Below, one piece after another: positions 1 through 8,918 of a stretch of DNA of 64,000 nt. Below the pieces are notes generated by a model, which did not search any database, was not told the origin of the DNA, and saw nothing but the letters and a program-made list of their open reading frames with translations. Position numbers and translations under genes: made by a program. How positions within the stretch are numbered: position 1 is the first letter of the stretch; each line of letters starts with the position of its first letter. Origin of the DNA: Tenuifilum sp. 4138str (lineage in GTDB: Bacteria > Bacteroidota > Bacteroidia > Bacteroidales > Tenuifilaceae); assembly GCF_041102575.1 (NCBI RefSeq), contig NZ_JBGCUE010000013.1, forward strand, positions 1-64,000, in the 5' to 3' direction.

Positions 1-43
1 AGTGAGAATTTCGTATGTATCTAATTATCAGCCATGTGTATTT

Positions 44-1468
44 TCAAAAATTGTACATTTTGTTTTGGGGGCCATACCACCAAGCAGAAAAATATCCTTC
101 AACCTCGTAGCTGTTTATCACCAACTGTAGGTCGCAAAGATTGCGGGAGATATTTTGGAATATGTGTTTTCGGAGCAACTCCAAGCTTGCTAAAGTTTTT
201 TTCTTTTTTCTATTTTCAAATACCACTAACAGGAACAGGCTAATAAGCAATACGCTAAACCCTGTGGCTATTAATAGGGTTAAACGTTGTGCTCTCAGCT
301 TGGAGTTCATAACGCTAATTTCCTGCTCCTTTTTGTCCCTTTCATATTGTGCCTGCAACTCTTCAATTTTCTGTAGGGTTTCAGAGTTCAAAATGGAATC
401 TTTTATGGTAATATGGTCCAGCAGGAAGCTATATGCTTTTTGAAAGTTATTTGTTTTTACATAACAATCGGATAGCAACTTGCTGCAATCACTTGCTACA
501 TCCTTTAAGCCTATCTCCTTAGCCTTATTCAATGACTCCTGAAACATATCAATTGCTCGGTCCACTTTCCCTTGTGCAAGTAGCACCTGCCCCATGTTTT
601 TTTGGGTATAGCATACCCTTGTTACGCTTTTAAGCGATTGAAATATTTCAAGAGCGTTCTGGTGGTAAAGTAAGGCGTTATCCAAAAGGTTTTGCTTAAA
701 GTAAAGAGAACCAATATTATCCTGAATTATTGCTACACCTATTGATATCCCTAATGAATCATAAATATGAAGCGATTTAAGAAAGTACTCCAAGGCATCA
801 TCGTACTTTCCAAGTTCCAAGTATGCACTAGCTACATTATTCGATGCCCCAGCTACTGCTCTGGAATTGCCCTTAGCCTCGTTAATCTCCAAGTATTCCT
901 TGAAAAATTCTATTGCTTTTGGATAGTTTTCCCTGTAAAAGTGAATCTGCCCAATGCTATTGGAAGCAATTCCAATTCCTTCAACATCACCAATTTTTCT
1001 ATATAGATCCAATGCATTTAAGTAGTACTCAAGAGCTTTATCGTATTTACCCCAATTGCGGTAAATAAGACCTATGTCGTTTTGTATGCCGGCATATAGT
1101 TTAGTGCTGTCGAGGTAACTGTATATTGCTCCAGCGTTTTCCAAATTTTCGAGCGACAATTTAAATTCACCCATCTTCATGTAGCTAAAGCCAATCTGGT
1201 GATAAACATTGGCTACAAGCTCTCTTTTCCCCAACCCGTTTGCAATGTTTAAGGCACTTTTCCAGTACTCTAAACTTTTCTCGTAATTGCTATCGGAATA
1301 GGCTATGGCTAGCTCGGTTAGAGTTTTGTACCTATTCAAATCCGATTCTTGCTTTTGTAACGCTTGGTTAAGACTATCAATAGAATGATTCTGTGCCAAA
1401 CCACTATTGAATAGCATGGCAAAGGTCAGTATTGCCGATATGATGCTAATTCTTAACACTAAAGTCAA
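44..1468 (-). CDS. Membrane-anchored TPR protein without a recognisable output domain
   Basis: This 474-residue protein has an N-terminal signal peptide (about residues 1-25, ending in GLAQ) and then about eight tetratricopeptide repeats, roughly residues 40-370, with the usual YxxIGxxYxxxGxYxxALEYxxxAL pattern. A short coiled-coil stretch follows (about 365-395), then one transmembrane helix (about 395-415) and only about 55 more residues. In Bacteroidota, proteins of this build normally continue after the helix into a histidine kinase, LuxR or SpoIIE domain, as the gene at 60850-63069 does. Here the cytoplasmic tail is short and matches no output domain I recognise. The gene may be a natural short form or a truncated one; only 43 bases lie beyond the stop in this window. 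It faces away from a repeat-rich intergenic block. The TPR call is secure, the role is not. Confidence 0.85.
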   Translation of the reverse strand: MTLVLRISIISAILTFAMLFNSGLAQNHSIDSLNQALQKQESDLNRYKTLTELAIAYSDSNYEKSLEYWKSALNIANGLGKRELVANVYHQIGFSYMKMGEFKLSLENLENAGAIYSYLDSTKLYAGIQNDIGLIYRNWGKYDKALEYYLNALDLYRKIGDVEGIGIASNSIGQIHFYRENYPKAIEFFKEYLEINEAKGNSRAVAGASNNVASAYLELGKYDDALEYFLKSLHIYDSLGISIGVAIIQDNIGSLYFKQNLLDNALLYHQNALEIFQSLKSVTRVCYTQKNMGQVLLAQGKVDRAIDMFQESLNKAKEIGLKDVASDCSKLLSDCYVKTNNFQKAYSFLLDHITIKDSILNSETLQKIEELQAQYERDKKEQEISVMNSKLRAQRLTLLIATGFSVLLISLFLLVVFENRKKKKTLASLELLRKHIFQNISRNLCDLQLVINSYEVEGYFSAWWYGPQNKMYNF

Positions 1469-1966
1469 TTTATAGCAATATACGGAAAAAATGAAAACAA
1501 GTAAACAGTTGTATTAAAAATGATTTAATAAACGTTGATGTTTTAGGGAGCTAAAGAATTGCAAAAAGCAATAAGTGTAACCTATTAGCTTAACTAGGTA
1601 GAAAAATAGTTACCAATGTTGTTTAGTTAAGGTTATTTGTCATGTTGCGCGCTAGCGAAACATTATGCTGTCGTTCTGAGTCACGATTTATCGGGATAGA
1701 CTTAGCTGAAGCATCTCATTGCTCATTTTTCTTCAATCATTAGAAAAGATCACTCGAATTTGCTCGTGATGACAAAAGCACTATCTTGCTTTCTGCTCCC
1801 TTGTCATGCAGAGCTAACTAAATCTTCGCTTTACCTTAGAATCATTAATTCTTGTTTTCTTTGGAAATCGCTCTTTGCCATGCTCTTCATTTGCGATGCA
1901 ATTTTTCCATCTTGATCTTTGGCGTATATATTGCGTGCATCGCTATACAGGTGTGAGTAGACATAG

Positions 1967-1995
1967 GGTTACAAATGTTCCGCCCCTACGGGGCT
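1967..1995. repeat. Short GCCCC-TA-GGGGC dyad repeat, copy 1 of 3
   Basis: The unit GGTTACAAATGTTCCGCCCC, followed by TACGGGGC, recurs with small changes at 2584-2613 and at 17887-17915. All three copies lie inside the two MITE-like elements. The centre CGCCCCTACGGGGC is a perfect or near-perfect dyad. It is probably a building block of the elements and not a regulatory site of a neighbouring gene. Confidence 0.6.
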
Positions 1996-2206
1996 TAAGA
2001 CGTTGTTCGTTGTTCGTGAAAAACGACCTTCTCCCTTCCTCTCTCCTGGTAGGAGAGGGTAGAAACATTAAGGAGAGCTTATTGCAGGGCTAAAGTCTCC
2101 CCTCTCAGGGGAGATTTAGAGGGGTCATCTAGGTTGAATATGGAAAACGACCTACCCCAGCCTTTTCCCTTAGAGGGAATAGAGCGGAAAATGCAGGCAG
2201 TGGCAT

Positions 2207-2347
2207 AAAAGCCTGACCCGGCAATGGGTCGGGGGTGGAACGTGGCGGTGGGCTTTGTAAGCGATACCACATGAGCCACGCCACAGGCGTGGCGAATTGT
2301 ATCGCGCAGCAGTTCCACCCACGGGGTACCCATCGGGTCGGGCTTTT
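2207..2347. repeat. Long nested palindrome (four stacked stems) inside element 1
   Basis: Four inverted-repeat pairs are nested around one centre: 2207-2220 with 2334-2347 (14 nt, one mismatch), 2233-2241 with 2312-2320 (9 nt, perfect), 2261-2267 with 2299-2305 (7 nt, perfect) and 2275-2282 with 2286-2293 (8 nt, perfect, loop ACA). Either strand could fold into one long interrupted hairpin. The open frame on the minus strand across it is an artefact of the repeat. Confidence 0.7.
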
Positions 2348-2365
2348 CAGCCTTGATTTTCTTTG

Positions 2366-2395
2366 GTTCTTTCTTGTATCAAGACAAGAAAGAAC
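2366..2395. repeat. Perfect 12-bp hairpin
   Basis: GTTCTTTCTTGT (2366-2377) and ACAAGAAAGAAC (2384-2395) form a perfect 12-bp stem with loop ATCAAG. It lies just beyond the nested palindrome and has no adjacent gene to terminate, so it is most likely part of the composite repeat. Confidence 0.7.
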
Positions 2396-3032
2396 GTTTA
2401 AATAGCTCTTTGCCCTACTTTCCCACTGCGATGCAACGATTCACCCTTGCTCTTTGGAATACCATAGCGTGCATCGCTTAATATTTTGAATACCTCAATA
2501 CCCTGGGTTAAAACCAAGGGCTAATGTGATTTGCCCTTTTAGGGCGAATAATGCACGCGTATGGAGAAGCACGCTAACAGGTGGGGTTACAGATATTACG
2601 CCCCTACAGGGCGGGAAGCGGTGTTCGTTGCTCGTAAATCGTTGTTCGTGAATATCACGTCACACGCTCTGTGAAACACCGTGTTACGCAGTGTAACTAT
2701 GTGATACTTGCTGTTGCTCGGTTCATGAGATGGTTGTCATGCTGAGCTAAGTCGAAGCAACTCTTTCCCCTTTTACCCTTATATTAGATTCCTCGACTAC
2801 GCTCGGGATGACAACATCATTGGTTCCCTCACTCACTTTGTCTTGTTGAGCGCAAGCGAAACATCTCATGGGGTAGATTAGAGATCCTTCGCTCCCCGCT
2901 AAGGCGGGACAGGCCGCTCAGGATGACAGGCATGTATATTTTTGTTAACTAAACGACATTGAAATAGTTACTCACATTTTAATGGGTTACTAAAAACTGC
3001 AGCTCGGTTGCTAGTATAAAGCCATTAAATGC

Positions 3033-5279
3033 TTACCGTTTAATCATTTTTTGAGTTACTATGCCAGTATCACTTTTGATGGTTAGAACATAGATTCCGC
3101 TTTGTAAATCACTACAATCTATTCGTAGGTTACCGGTTACACTCGTTTTACTATAAACTACCTGTCCTATAAGATTTGTAAAAGTAACCGAGTAGCTTTC
3201 AGCTGAAGGGTATTCAACTTGTATAAAAGCATTAAACGGATTTGGAAAAACCAAAAATTGCTTGCTGGTTTCAGTTCGTATTTCGGTAGCTGGATTAACA
3301 ATGTAACTACTAATACTGCTAAAAGTCTGTTGCCCCTCGGCATCGTAAGCCTTAACCCTATAGTAAACGCTTGTTTGCGATGGATTTGCAGGAATAATCG
3401 AGGTGTACACTCCGTTAGTGCCACTCATCTGTAGCTGATTGTTCAAACTGCTTTCTGTTATACCCCAAAGTAGGAAAATATTTCCTATTCGGCCCTCAGG
3501 GTCGCTTACGTTTGCAGTTACAGTAACCGCATCGGCTGAAGTTGGGTTTGCTGGGGTATGTGAAACGCTAGAAATGGTTGGTACTTGATTGAGATTTATT
3601 GTAAACGATCCGTTGTAGTAAGCTGTATCCTGTAAATTATCTATTGCCGCTAGCTGAAAATAGATAGTTCCCGGACTCGTTTGCGAAGCAATGGGCGCAC
3701 TATATGCACCATTCTCAAACTGCATTTCGTAGGTATTACTCAAGTTGCCAGCAGTAACGCCCCAACCTAAGAGAACCTTTGCAACGCTGCCGTCGCTATC
3801 GGTTATGTTTGCGGAAATAGTTATGGCCTGTCGGGTTACAGGCGATGCTGGGGTAATGTTAACATTGGTTATTAAAGGCTTAGAGTTTCCGGAGGCACTT
3901 ACATTTATTGTAAAACTTTGTGTACCCTGGTTGGTTCCATCGGTTGCCGCTAGAACTACCTGACTGTTTCCAACATTACTGTGATCGGGGGTGCCACTTA
4001 GGGTTGCTGTACCATTTCCGGTTGAGGTTAATGTAAGCCATGCAGGCTTTTGTGTTGCCGTAATGGTTAATGGTGCCCCATTTCCGCCAGTTGCAGTAGC
4101 ATTATATGTGTAAAGCTGATTTTCAACTGCCGTGGTTATGGGCGTTGAAGTAAACTGAATAGGGGTAACAGGCGAACTTACTGTTATGGTAAATGTTTGT
4201 TGTGTCTCACTTACTCCATCGGTAGCTTTTAAGGTTATCTGATTGCCACCTACATTTTCCTGGCCTGGTGTGCCGCTTAGGGTTGCTGTTCCATTACCTG
4301 TGGCTGTCAAAGTAAGCCATGTTGGCTTTTGCGTTGCCGAAATGGTGAGTGGTGTTCCATTTCCACCGGTTGCTGTAACATTATACGTATAAGTCACCCC
4401 AACGGTGGCAGAAGTAATAGGCGTGCTTGTGAATGTAATTGGTGTTGTACTTCCCCAAATTAACTGTGCATACTCTGGATGATCGATGAACGGGTTGCGA
4501 TTATGCTGGTAGCTGGAATACACTACGTTATTACGGTCAATCTCCTTCTGGCTTACCGGGTCTTGCTGATTCCATTTGAGCAGTAAAGTAATATACCACT
4601 GCTTGTATGCAGGATAGGCGGTTCCATCGAGTATTGCTTTGGCTTCGGTATTGTAGCTTGCCCAAGTTGCAATTAAGTTTTCGTACCGGGTTGCCATGTA
4701 AAAGTATGTACGGGCAAAATCGCCCTTATACTCGTCAATGGGTTCAAACACTGTTAATGTTGTTCCGGAAGCAGTAGAGGTTCCTAGCTTGCTTCCATTA
4801 AGCGATGTCCAGGTAACAGATGTAACCTCGCCAAAAATATAATTGCTACGCCTGTTGTTTACATAACCATCGGTAGGGTAAAGGTGAAACAAGTCGGAAT
4901 ACATGGGAGATGCATCGTTAAACCAACTCTTGGGAAACGAATGCTCACGGTTATAGCAATCGCCCTCGGAACTATAGTTTCCACACTGGTCAGTAACAAA
5001 AGTAAACTCGTAAGGTGGTGTTTGGCCGGGTTTATCGGAGTACATGTCCCATACCTTTCCATTGCTTTTCTTATCGGTGTACTGAAAGGCTGTCCATAAC
5101 CCATCGTACGATATTACCGTATGGTTCTTTATGATATTGTACAAAGCAGTTTTTAGCTCAGCACCTGTTTTCCCTTCGGCCGTGGCGTAGTAACCATCAG
5201 GAATTTGTGCTAAAATCTTTACCGATAGGGTTAAAATAAGTAACCCGAGTGTAAGTGCTCTCCTAAATCCTCCAATCAT
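3033..5279 (-). CDS. T9SS-exported endonuclease I family nuclease with Ig-like repeats
   Basis: This 748-residue protein is a secreted nuclease. A signal peptide (1-25) precedes an endonuclease I (EndA/Endonuclease_1) domain at about 28-275. The family motif NREHSFPKSWF (110-120) carries the catalytic histidine; HLYPTDGYVNNRRSN and the EPIDEYKGDFAR block are also present. Two closely similar PIG/cadherin-like domains follow (about 280-370 and 372-463), about 75 percent alike by eye at the DNA level with a period near 276 bp (about 3904-4168 and 4180-4445). Two more Ig-like domains (about 465-565, 566-660) precede a type A T9SS sorting domain (about 675-748: FPNPF start, LIGQVVY, GIYVLTI, KMIKR end). 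It should degrade extracellular DNA or RNA for nutrition or in biofilm. It lies 12 bp after the cyclo-ligase gene, so the two may be co-transcribed. Confidence 0.92.
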   Translation of the reverse strand: MIGGFRRALTLGLLILTLSVKILAQIPDGYYATAEGKTGAELKTALYNIIKNHTVISYDGLWTAFQYTDKKSNGKVWDMYSDKPGQTPPYEFTFVTDQCGNYSSEGDCYNREHSFPKSWFNDASPMYSDLFHLYPTDGYVNNRRSNYIFGEVTSVTWTSLNGSKLGTSTASGTTLTVFEPIDEYKGDFARTYFYMATRYENLIATWASYNTEAKAILDGTAYPAYKQWYITLLLKWNQQDPVSQKEIDRNNVVYSSYQHNRNPFIDHPEYAQLIWGSTTPITFTSTPITSATVGVTYTYNVTATGGNGTPLTISATQKPTWLTLTATGNGTATLSGTPGQENVGGNQITLKATDGVSETQQTFTITVSSPVTPIQFTSTPITTAVENQLYTYNATATGGNGAPLTITATQKPAWLTLTSTGNGTATLSGTPDHSNVGNSQVVLAATDGTNQGTQSFTINVSASGNSKPLITNVNITPASPVTRQAITISANITDSDGSVAKVLLGWGVTAGNLSNTYEMQFENGAYSAPIASQTSPGTIYFQLAAIDNLQDTAYYNGSFTINLNQVPTISSVSHTPANPTSADAVTVTANVSDPEGRIGNIFLLWGITESSLNNQLQMSGTNGVYTSIIPANPSQTSVYYRVKAYDAEGQQTFSSISSYIVNPATEIRTETSKQFLVFPNPFNAFIQVEYPSAESYSVTFTNLIGQVVYSKTSVTGNLRIDCSDLQSGIYVLTIKSDTGIVTQKMIKR

Positions 5280-5291
5280 AAAAATCAGCTT

Positions 5292-5837
5292 TTAATTGCT
5301 AACCACAAAGTCAACAGGAATGTCGTGTTCCGAAACCGGAACTGAATCGATTATTTGAAACTCATAGGCTATGCCTACTTTAACTGCATTGCGAAGTAAA
5401 GGGAGGGTTCTATCGTAGTAACCTTTCCCCCTGCCAAGCCTATTCCCATCTCTGTCAAATGCAACACCAGGAATTATGGCAAAATCAATCTCATCGGGGT
5501 TAACTAGACTGCCTGTTTTGGGCTCCATTATTCCAAAACCATCACTCTTCTCCATGTTTTCAACTCCATTGAATAACCTCAACTCCAATTCATCACCAAC
5601 CACTACGGGCAAAACCATGCGCTTGCTGGCTGCCCATTTTATAACAAATTCATGTGTATTTATCTCATCCGGTAACGACCAAAATGCTAGAACAGTCGTT
5701 GCTTTCTGGAACTGCTCCATGCTTTCAATTTCTGCAAATACATAATTCGCCCTTTCCCTTGCCAAGAAAGGATCCAGTAATAGCTTATGCGACTTAATAG
5801 CCTTCCGGATTTGATTTTTTAGCTCGTTCTTGCTCAT
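5292..5837 (-). CDS. 5-formyltetrahydrofolate cyclo-ligase
   Basis: The enzyme converts 5-formyl-THF to 5,10-methenyl-THF with ATP, returning an inhibitory folate to the one-carbon pool in the cytoplasm. Its 181 residues are normal for the family. The signature region FDRDGNRLGRGKGYYDR near residue 140 and the preceding PGVAFD strand form the nucleotide/folate site. An N-terminal basic helix (LKNQIRKAIKSHKLLLDP) is typical. The gene begins at an ATG at 5837 after the degenerate repeat at 5924-6053 and runs into the secreted nuclease gene 12 bp downstream. Confidence 0.93.
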   Translation of the reverse strand: MSKNELKNQIRKAIKSHKLLLDPFLARERANYVFAEIESMEQFQKATTVLAFWSLPDEINTHEFVIKWAASKRMVLPVVVGDELELRLFNGVENMEKSDGFGIMEPKTGSLVNPDEIDFAIIPGVAFDRDGNRLGRGKGYYDRTLPLLRNAVKVGIAYEFQIIDSVPVSEHDIPVDFVVSN

Positions 5838-5923
5838 AAATTTTATTACGGAATTAACCCAGAAAGGTTTAATCCAACACTACTCAAATTATGGGGACAC
5901 TCAAATTTTCTAGCCAACAACCA

Positions 5924-6053
5924 ATGTAGTTTAGATATCAAAACTGACACTCCCATTACCATCCTGAGTAAATCAGAAGTATATCTATTTTTCGAGGTTT
6001 TGAGATGTTTCGCATCGCTCAACATGACAAAAGTCCTTAACCAAATAACATTG
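5924..6053. mobile_element. Degenerate short relative of the MITE-like elements
   Basis: CAATGTAGTTTAG (5924-5936) and TTAACCAAATAACATTG (6037-6053) look like decayed versions of the termini of the elements at 1614-2961 and 17637-18042. The complement of the right half carries the same order of motifs as their left ends: terminus, then GTCATGTTGAGCG, then GCGAAACATC. Only about 130 bp remain, in inverted orientation, and no flanking target duplication is clear. The minus-strand open frame here is a translation of the repeat. Confidence 0.5.
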
Positions 6054-6062
6054 AAAAACCAA

Positions 6063-8918
6063 CTACATTTTTGATCTGGCAAAGGTAGAATATAAATTGA
6101 TAGTTAAAACTATATTTGAGTAAGGATTAAAATCGGAACCATTGAATGCCTGAGTAAACCTAATCCTGAAAGGATACCATGTTCTGAATAAATGAAAATC
6201 AACAATGGCATCAAAACCTATAGACTGTAAATTATCGGTTAATGTAACTAATTCATATTGCTGGTAGGATTTATAGCTGTTTTTTGCAAAATCGGCGAAA
6301 AGGTTAAGCGATATACGCTTTACATAAACAAGTGAACTTATGGGTAAATCAGGATAAGCTATGGGCATTATGTAATTAAAGTATATACCTGTGAATCGTG
6401 TCGAAGGTCTTGAAGTGTAAAAAGCAGGAAAATTAACCTTGTTATTTAGGTATATATACTTAATGTTCTGTTTTTGTGCTAATAGTGTAATTCCAAATCC
6501 ATGATTTCTGTTCAATCCAGGTAAGTAAATTTTGGCTTGACTATACCACAAATTCGGAAGATTGCCGTAATCCCAAGGTGTTGTCAGTAATCCTGTATTA
6601 AAAATTAAGCCCGATTTAGGCTGTAAATCCCTATGAGCCATTCGTCGTAACGAGTAAAAAGTAAAACCAAACTCATTGGTAATTAAGCCTGAACGATATG
6701 CATCAATACTCTCGCGGTATAGATAACTGTTGCTAAAAATGGTTTTGTTATATAGTTGTAATGATGTACTATAAATGCTTTCACCTAAAGTAAAAGGTAA
6801 AATAGAAGTAAACTCTGCCTTTTTATAGTAATCCCTATTTTCAGGGTAAAACTGTGTTACGCGGTAAAGGCTTGCAGTTGCATCAGTTTGCTCAATATTT
6901 AATCTAAAAACAGGCCAAAGTCCATTGTAGGTTACCTCCGCAAATAACAAGTTAGTCTTGCCATACCCATAACCAGCATTAAAAAGGGTTGTTCCTGTTA
7001 AGTTTTGTGAAAGTAGCGTTATTCCGGGATAAACGTTGCTTTCATCCTCAATATTGGCAGGGTCGTTTAGCGGCTTTGTGTAAAATGGAAACCAGCTATG
7101 TATGTTTACCAATGTTATTAACCCTTTATATTCGGTTGGTTCTGTTTGAATTATCCCATAATTATCGTGAATTGTTGTTGGTTTTACTTTAACTATTTCA
7201 TTATATGGTGATATATGATCTACTATTTTTCTGTTACTTGTAATATCATCTAAAAAAGCAATTCGGTAGCCATTTGCTGTATAGTGAGCATAATATAGCT
7301 TATGATTTTTATAGGTTGGATACGATGAGTTAAGTGGTAGGTTAATTATTTTATATACTATATTATTCTGTATATCAAATTTATATATATTTTCAGTGTA
7401 ACCGTCAGTAAAAGTAAAAAATAGGTTTGAGCCATCGCAAGCAAGTGTTCTGATATCGCGATAAGCTGCATTGTAAACAATATCGAAAGTTAATACAGAA
7501 TCAACCTTAAATATTTTTTTGCCGGTTTCGCTTACCGCAATGCCATAAATATTTTTCCCCTTAGTATCTAAACAAATTTGCTGTACTTCATATCCTCCTT
7601 CAAAATTTAACAAAGTATTTTTCTCTCCTAGGAAATTTATACCAATCAACTTGTATTGTCCATTTGAACTATATTCAATGCAGATAATCCTATCCTTGTC
7701 AATAATGGGGGAATGGTATCGGCCACCCGGTATTGTGTTCAACCGTTTTGTTTTAATATTATAAACCTTGATGTCGCTACTGCTCATCCATTCCCAGCGC
7801 GCGTGGGGTTGGTATTCCGCCCAGACAATAAGACTGTCGTTGTACGATGGTTGGCCAATTAGTATGCCAGTACTCACAATCTTTTTAATTCCCCCTCTTT
7901 TATCCAAAACCGCAAAATAGGGTGTATCGCTAAGCGATGTTACATATACAATTGTTGTTGTATCGGTTAGCGGATAGGGGTATATTAAATTTTTAAAATC
8001 TTCATTTACAGCTTTAGGCAACTCGTTACCGTAATGTTCAGTATAATCGACAAGCCAAAGCGAATCGTTGTATGAAAACGCTTTTTGGTAGATACTCTTC
8101 CTTGACTGACCTGTAAACTTTTTTAGACTTAGGTAGGTAGGAAATAACTTGAATGGATAGCGACCAACATACCTGTAAGTTTTGGGAATAGTAGTTGATC
8201 CCCACTTTTGGTTAATGAAACTTACAAGCTGATAGCCAAACTGGTAATGGTTTGGAATAAAATCCTTGTAAGAGCCTAAAAGCCATTTATCGTAAGTATA
8301 TGGTTTTTGCCCTGATACTGAATGGGCGTAGTAATGGTTAAAAAATGTTGCTGAGCGTCCCCTTCCGCTAAATGTATAATTTGTTTCAGCCCAAACGGCA
8401 TCGCCTTCAAAAATCCATGGGTGTACAAACGATGAAGCAAAACCAACGGCCTGCTGGCCAAACAGCCACGATAACACTTTGGTAGACCCGCTATTCAGCG
8501 CATACATTTGTTTCACATGGCGCATCTCATGAATGGATAGGGCTTTGTGCCAAAGCAATGCATCTCCGTCAGCATCGGGTTGGGTTACAAGTTCCATCCT
8601 GCGCGGGGCCCAGGCAACAAATCCGTTGGATAGAACAGTGTTTGGGTGAAGCACAACATCTATTTTCCTTGTCCCAAGATTGTAATCTATATCGTTAAGG
8701 CTATCGGATTTAGCTAAAGCGGAAAGGTAATGATTGGCTAAGCTATCGGCTTCGGCAGGATATATCAACCTGATATTTTTATATTCTCTCTTTTTCCAAT
8801 CGGTTTTAAATGGCTCTACTCCTGTTTGATAGTATTGTGCTTTTGAATTATTTATTAAAATTAGCAGTATTAAAGTAATAAAGTAGATTTTTTTATTAAA
8901 CATATTGATTATCATCAT
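6063..8918 (-). CDS. Large exported HExxH metallopeptidase-like protein with propeller and beta-barrel regions
   Basis: This 951-residue protein has a signal peptide (about 1-27, ending NNSKA). The N-terminal part carries HEMRH at 130-134, a zinc-binding HExxH motif, and WIFEGDAVWAE with an acidic residue (E171) about 37 residues later, the arrangement of gluzincin peptidases. Residues about 310-620 contain repeated short beta units with ITSDT/DGSNLFF-like strands, resembling a TolB/WD40-type propeller. The last 300 residues alternate aromatic and polar strands (for example KNSYKSYQQYELVTL, FRIRFTQAFNGSDF) and look like an outer-membrane beta-barrel. I infer an outer-membrane protein with a periplasmic or surface peptidase head; substrate unknown. 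The gene starts at the base after the stop of the upstream secreted nuclease-like gene, so it is co-transcribed. A start at codon 6 is also possible. Confidence 0.7.
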   Translation of the reverse strand: MMIINMFNKKIYFITLILLILINNSKAQYYQTGVEPFKTDWKKREYKNIRLIYPAEADSLANHYLSALAKSDSLNDIDYNLGTRKIDVVLHPNTVLSNGFVAWAPRRMELVTQPDADGDALLWHKALSIHEMRHVKQMYALNSGSTKVLSWLFGQQAVGFASSFVHPWIFEGDAVWAETNYTFSGRGRSATFFNHYYAHSVSGQKPYTYDKWLLGSYKDFIPNHYQFGYQLVSFINQKWGSTTIPKTYRYVGRYPFKLFPTYLSLKKFTGQSRKSIYQKAFSYNDSLWLVDYTEHYGNELPKAVNEDFKNLIYPYPLTDTTTIVYVTSLSDTPYFAVLDKRGGIKKIVSTGILIGQPSYNDSLIVWAEYQPHARWEWMSSSDIKVYNIKTKRLNTIPGGRYHSPIIDKDRIICIEYSSNGQYKLIGINFLGEKNTLLNFEGGYEVQQICLDTKGKNIYGIAVSETGKKIFKVDSVLTFDIVYNAAYRDIRTLACDGSNLFFTFTDGYTENIYKFDIQNNIVYKIINLPLNSSYPTYKNHKLYYAHYTANGYRIAFLDDITSNRKIVDHISPYNEIVKVKPTTIHDNYGIIQTEPTEYKGLITLVNIHSWFPFYTKPLNDPANIEDESNVYPGITLLSQNLTGTTLFNAGYGYGKTNLLFAEVTYNGLWPVFRLNIEQTDATASLYRVTQFYPENRDYYKKAEFTSILPFTLGESIYSTSLQLYNKTIFSNSYLYRESIDAYRSGLITNEFGFTFYSLRRMAHRDLQPKSGLIFNTGLLTTPWDYGNLPNLWYSQAKIYLPGLNRNHGFGITLLAQKQNIKYIYLNNKVNFPAFYTSRPSTRFTGIYFNYIMPIAYPDLPISSLVYVKRISLNLFADFAKNSYKSYQQYELVTLTDNLQSIGFDAIVDFHLFRTWYPFRIRFTQAFNGSDFNPYSNIVLTINLYSTFARSKM

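Larger units (their letters stand above)
1614..2961. mobile_element. MITE-like element 1, repeat-filled, with TIRs and 10-bp TSD
   Basis: The 1.5-kb gap between the TPR gene and the endonuclease gene holds no credible gene. A block of about 1.35 kb is bounded by inverted termini CAATGTTGTTTAGTTAA (1614-1630) and TTAACTAAACGACATTG (2945-2961), with one mismatch in 17. It is flanked on both sides by the direct repeat AAATAGTTAC (1604-1613 and 2962-2971), as a target-site duplication would be. Inside are several short dyad units, with motifs such as GTCATGCTGAGC and GCTCGGGATGACA, that also occur in the element at 17637-18042, plus about 0.9 kb of other palindromic repeats. No transposase is encoded, so it would need one supplied in trans. 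Outside the element, 1469-1603 and 2972-3032 show nothing I can name. Confidence 0.75.

Noticed and set aside
1875-2093. Plus-strand frame of 72 codons
   Set aside because: It lies inside the composite repeat region; its codons follow repeat units.
2079-2333. Minus-strand frame of 84 codons in the repeat block
   Set aside because: It is the translation of the nested palindrome and nearby repeats, with no family likeness and no promoter.
1614-2961. CRISPR array
   Set aside because: Repeats are present but differ in length and are palindromic; there is no regular repeat-spacer period and no cas gene nearby.
5846-6082. Minus-strand frame of 78 codons
   Set aside because: The sequence FVMLSDAKHLK is the usual false translation of this dispersed repeat; it also overlaps the real gene end.
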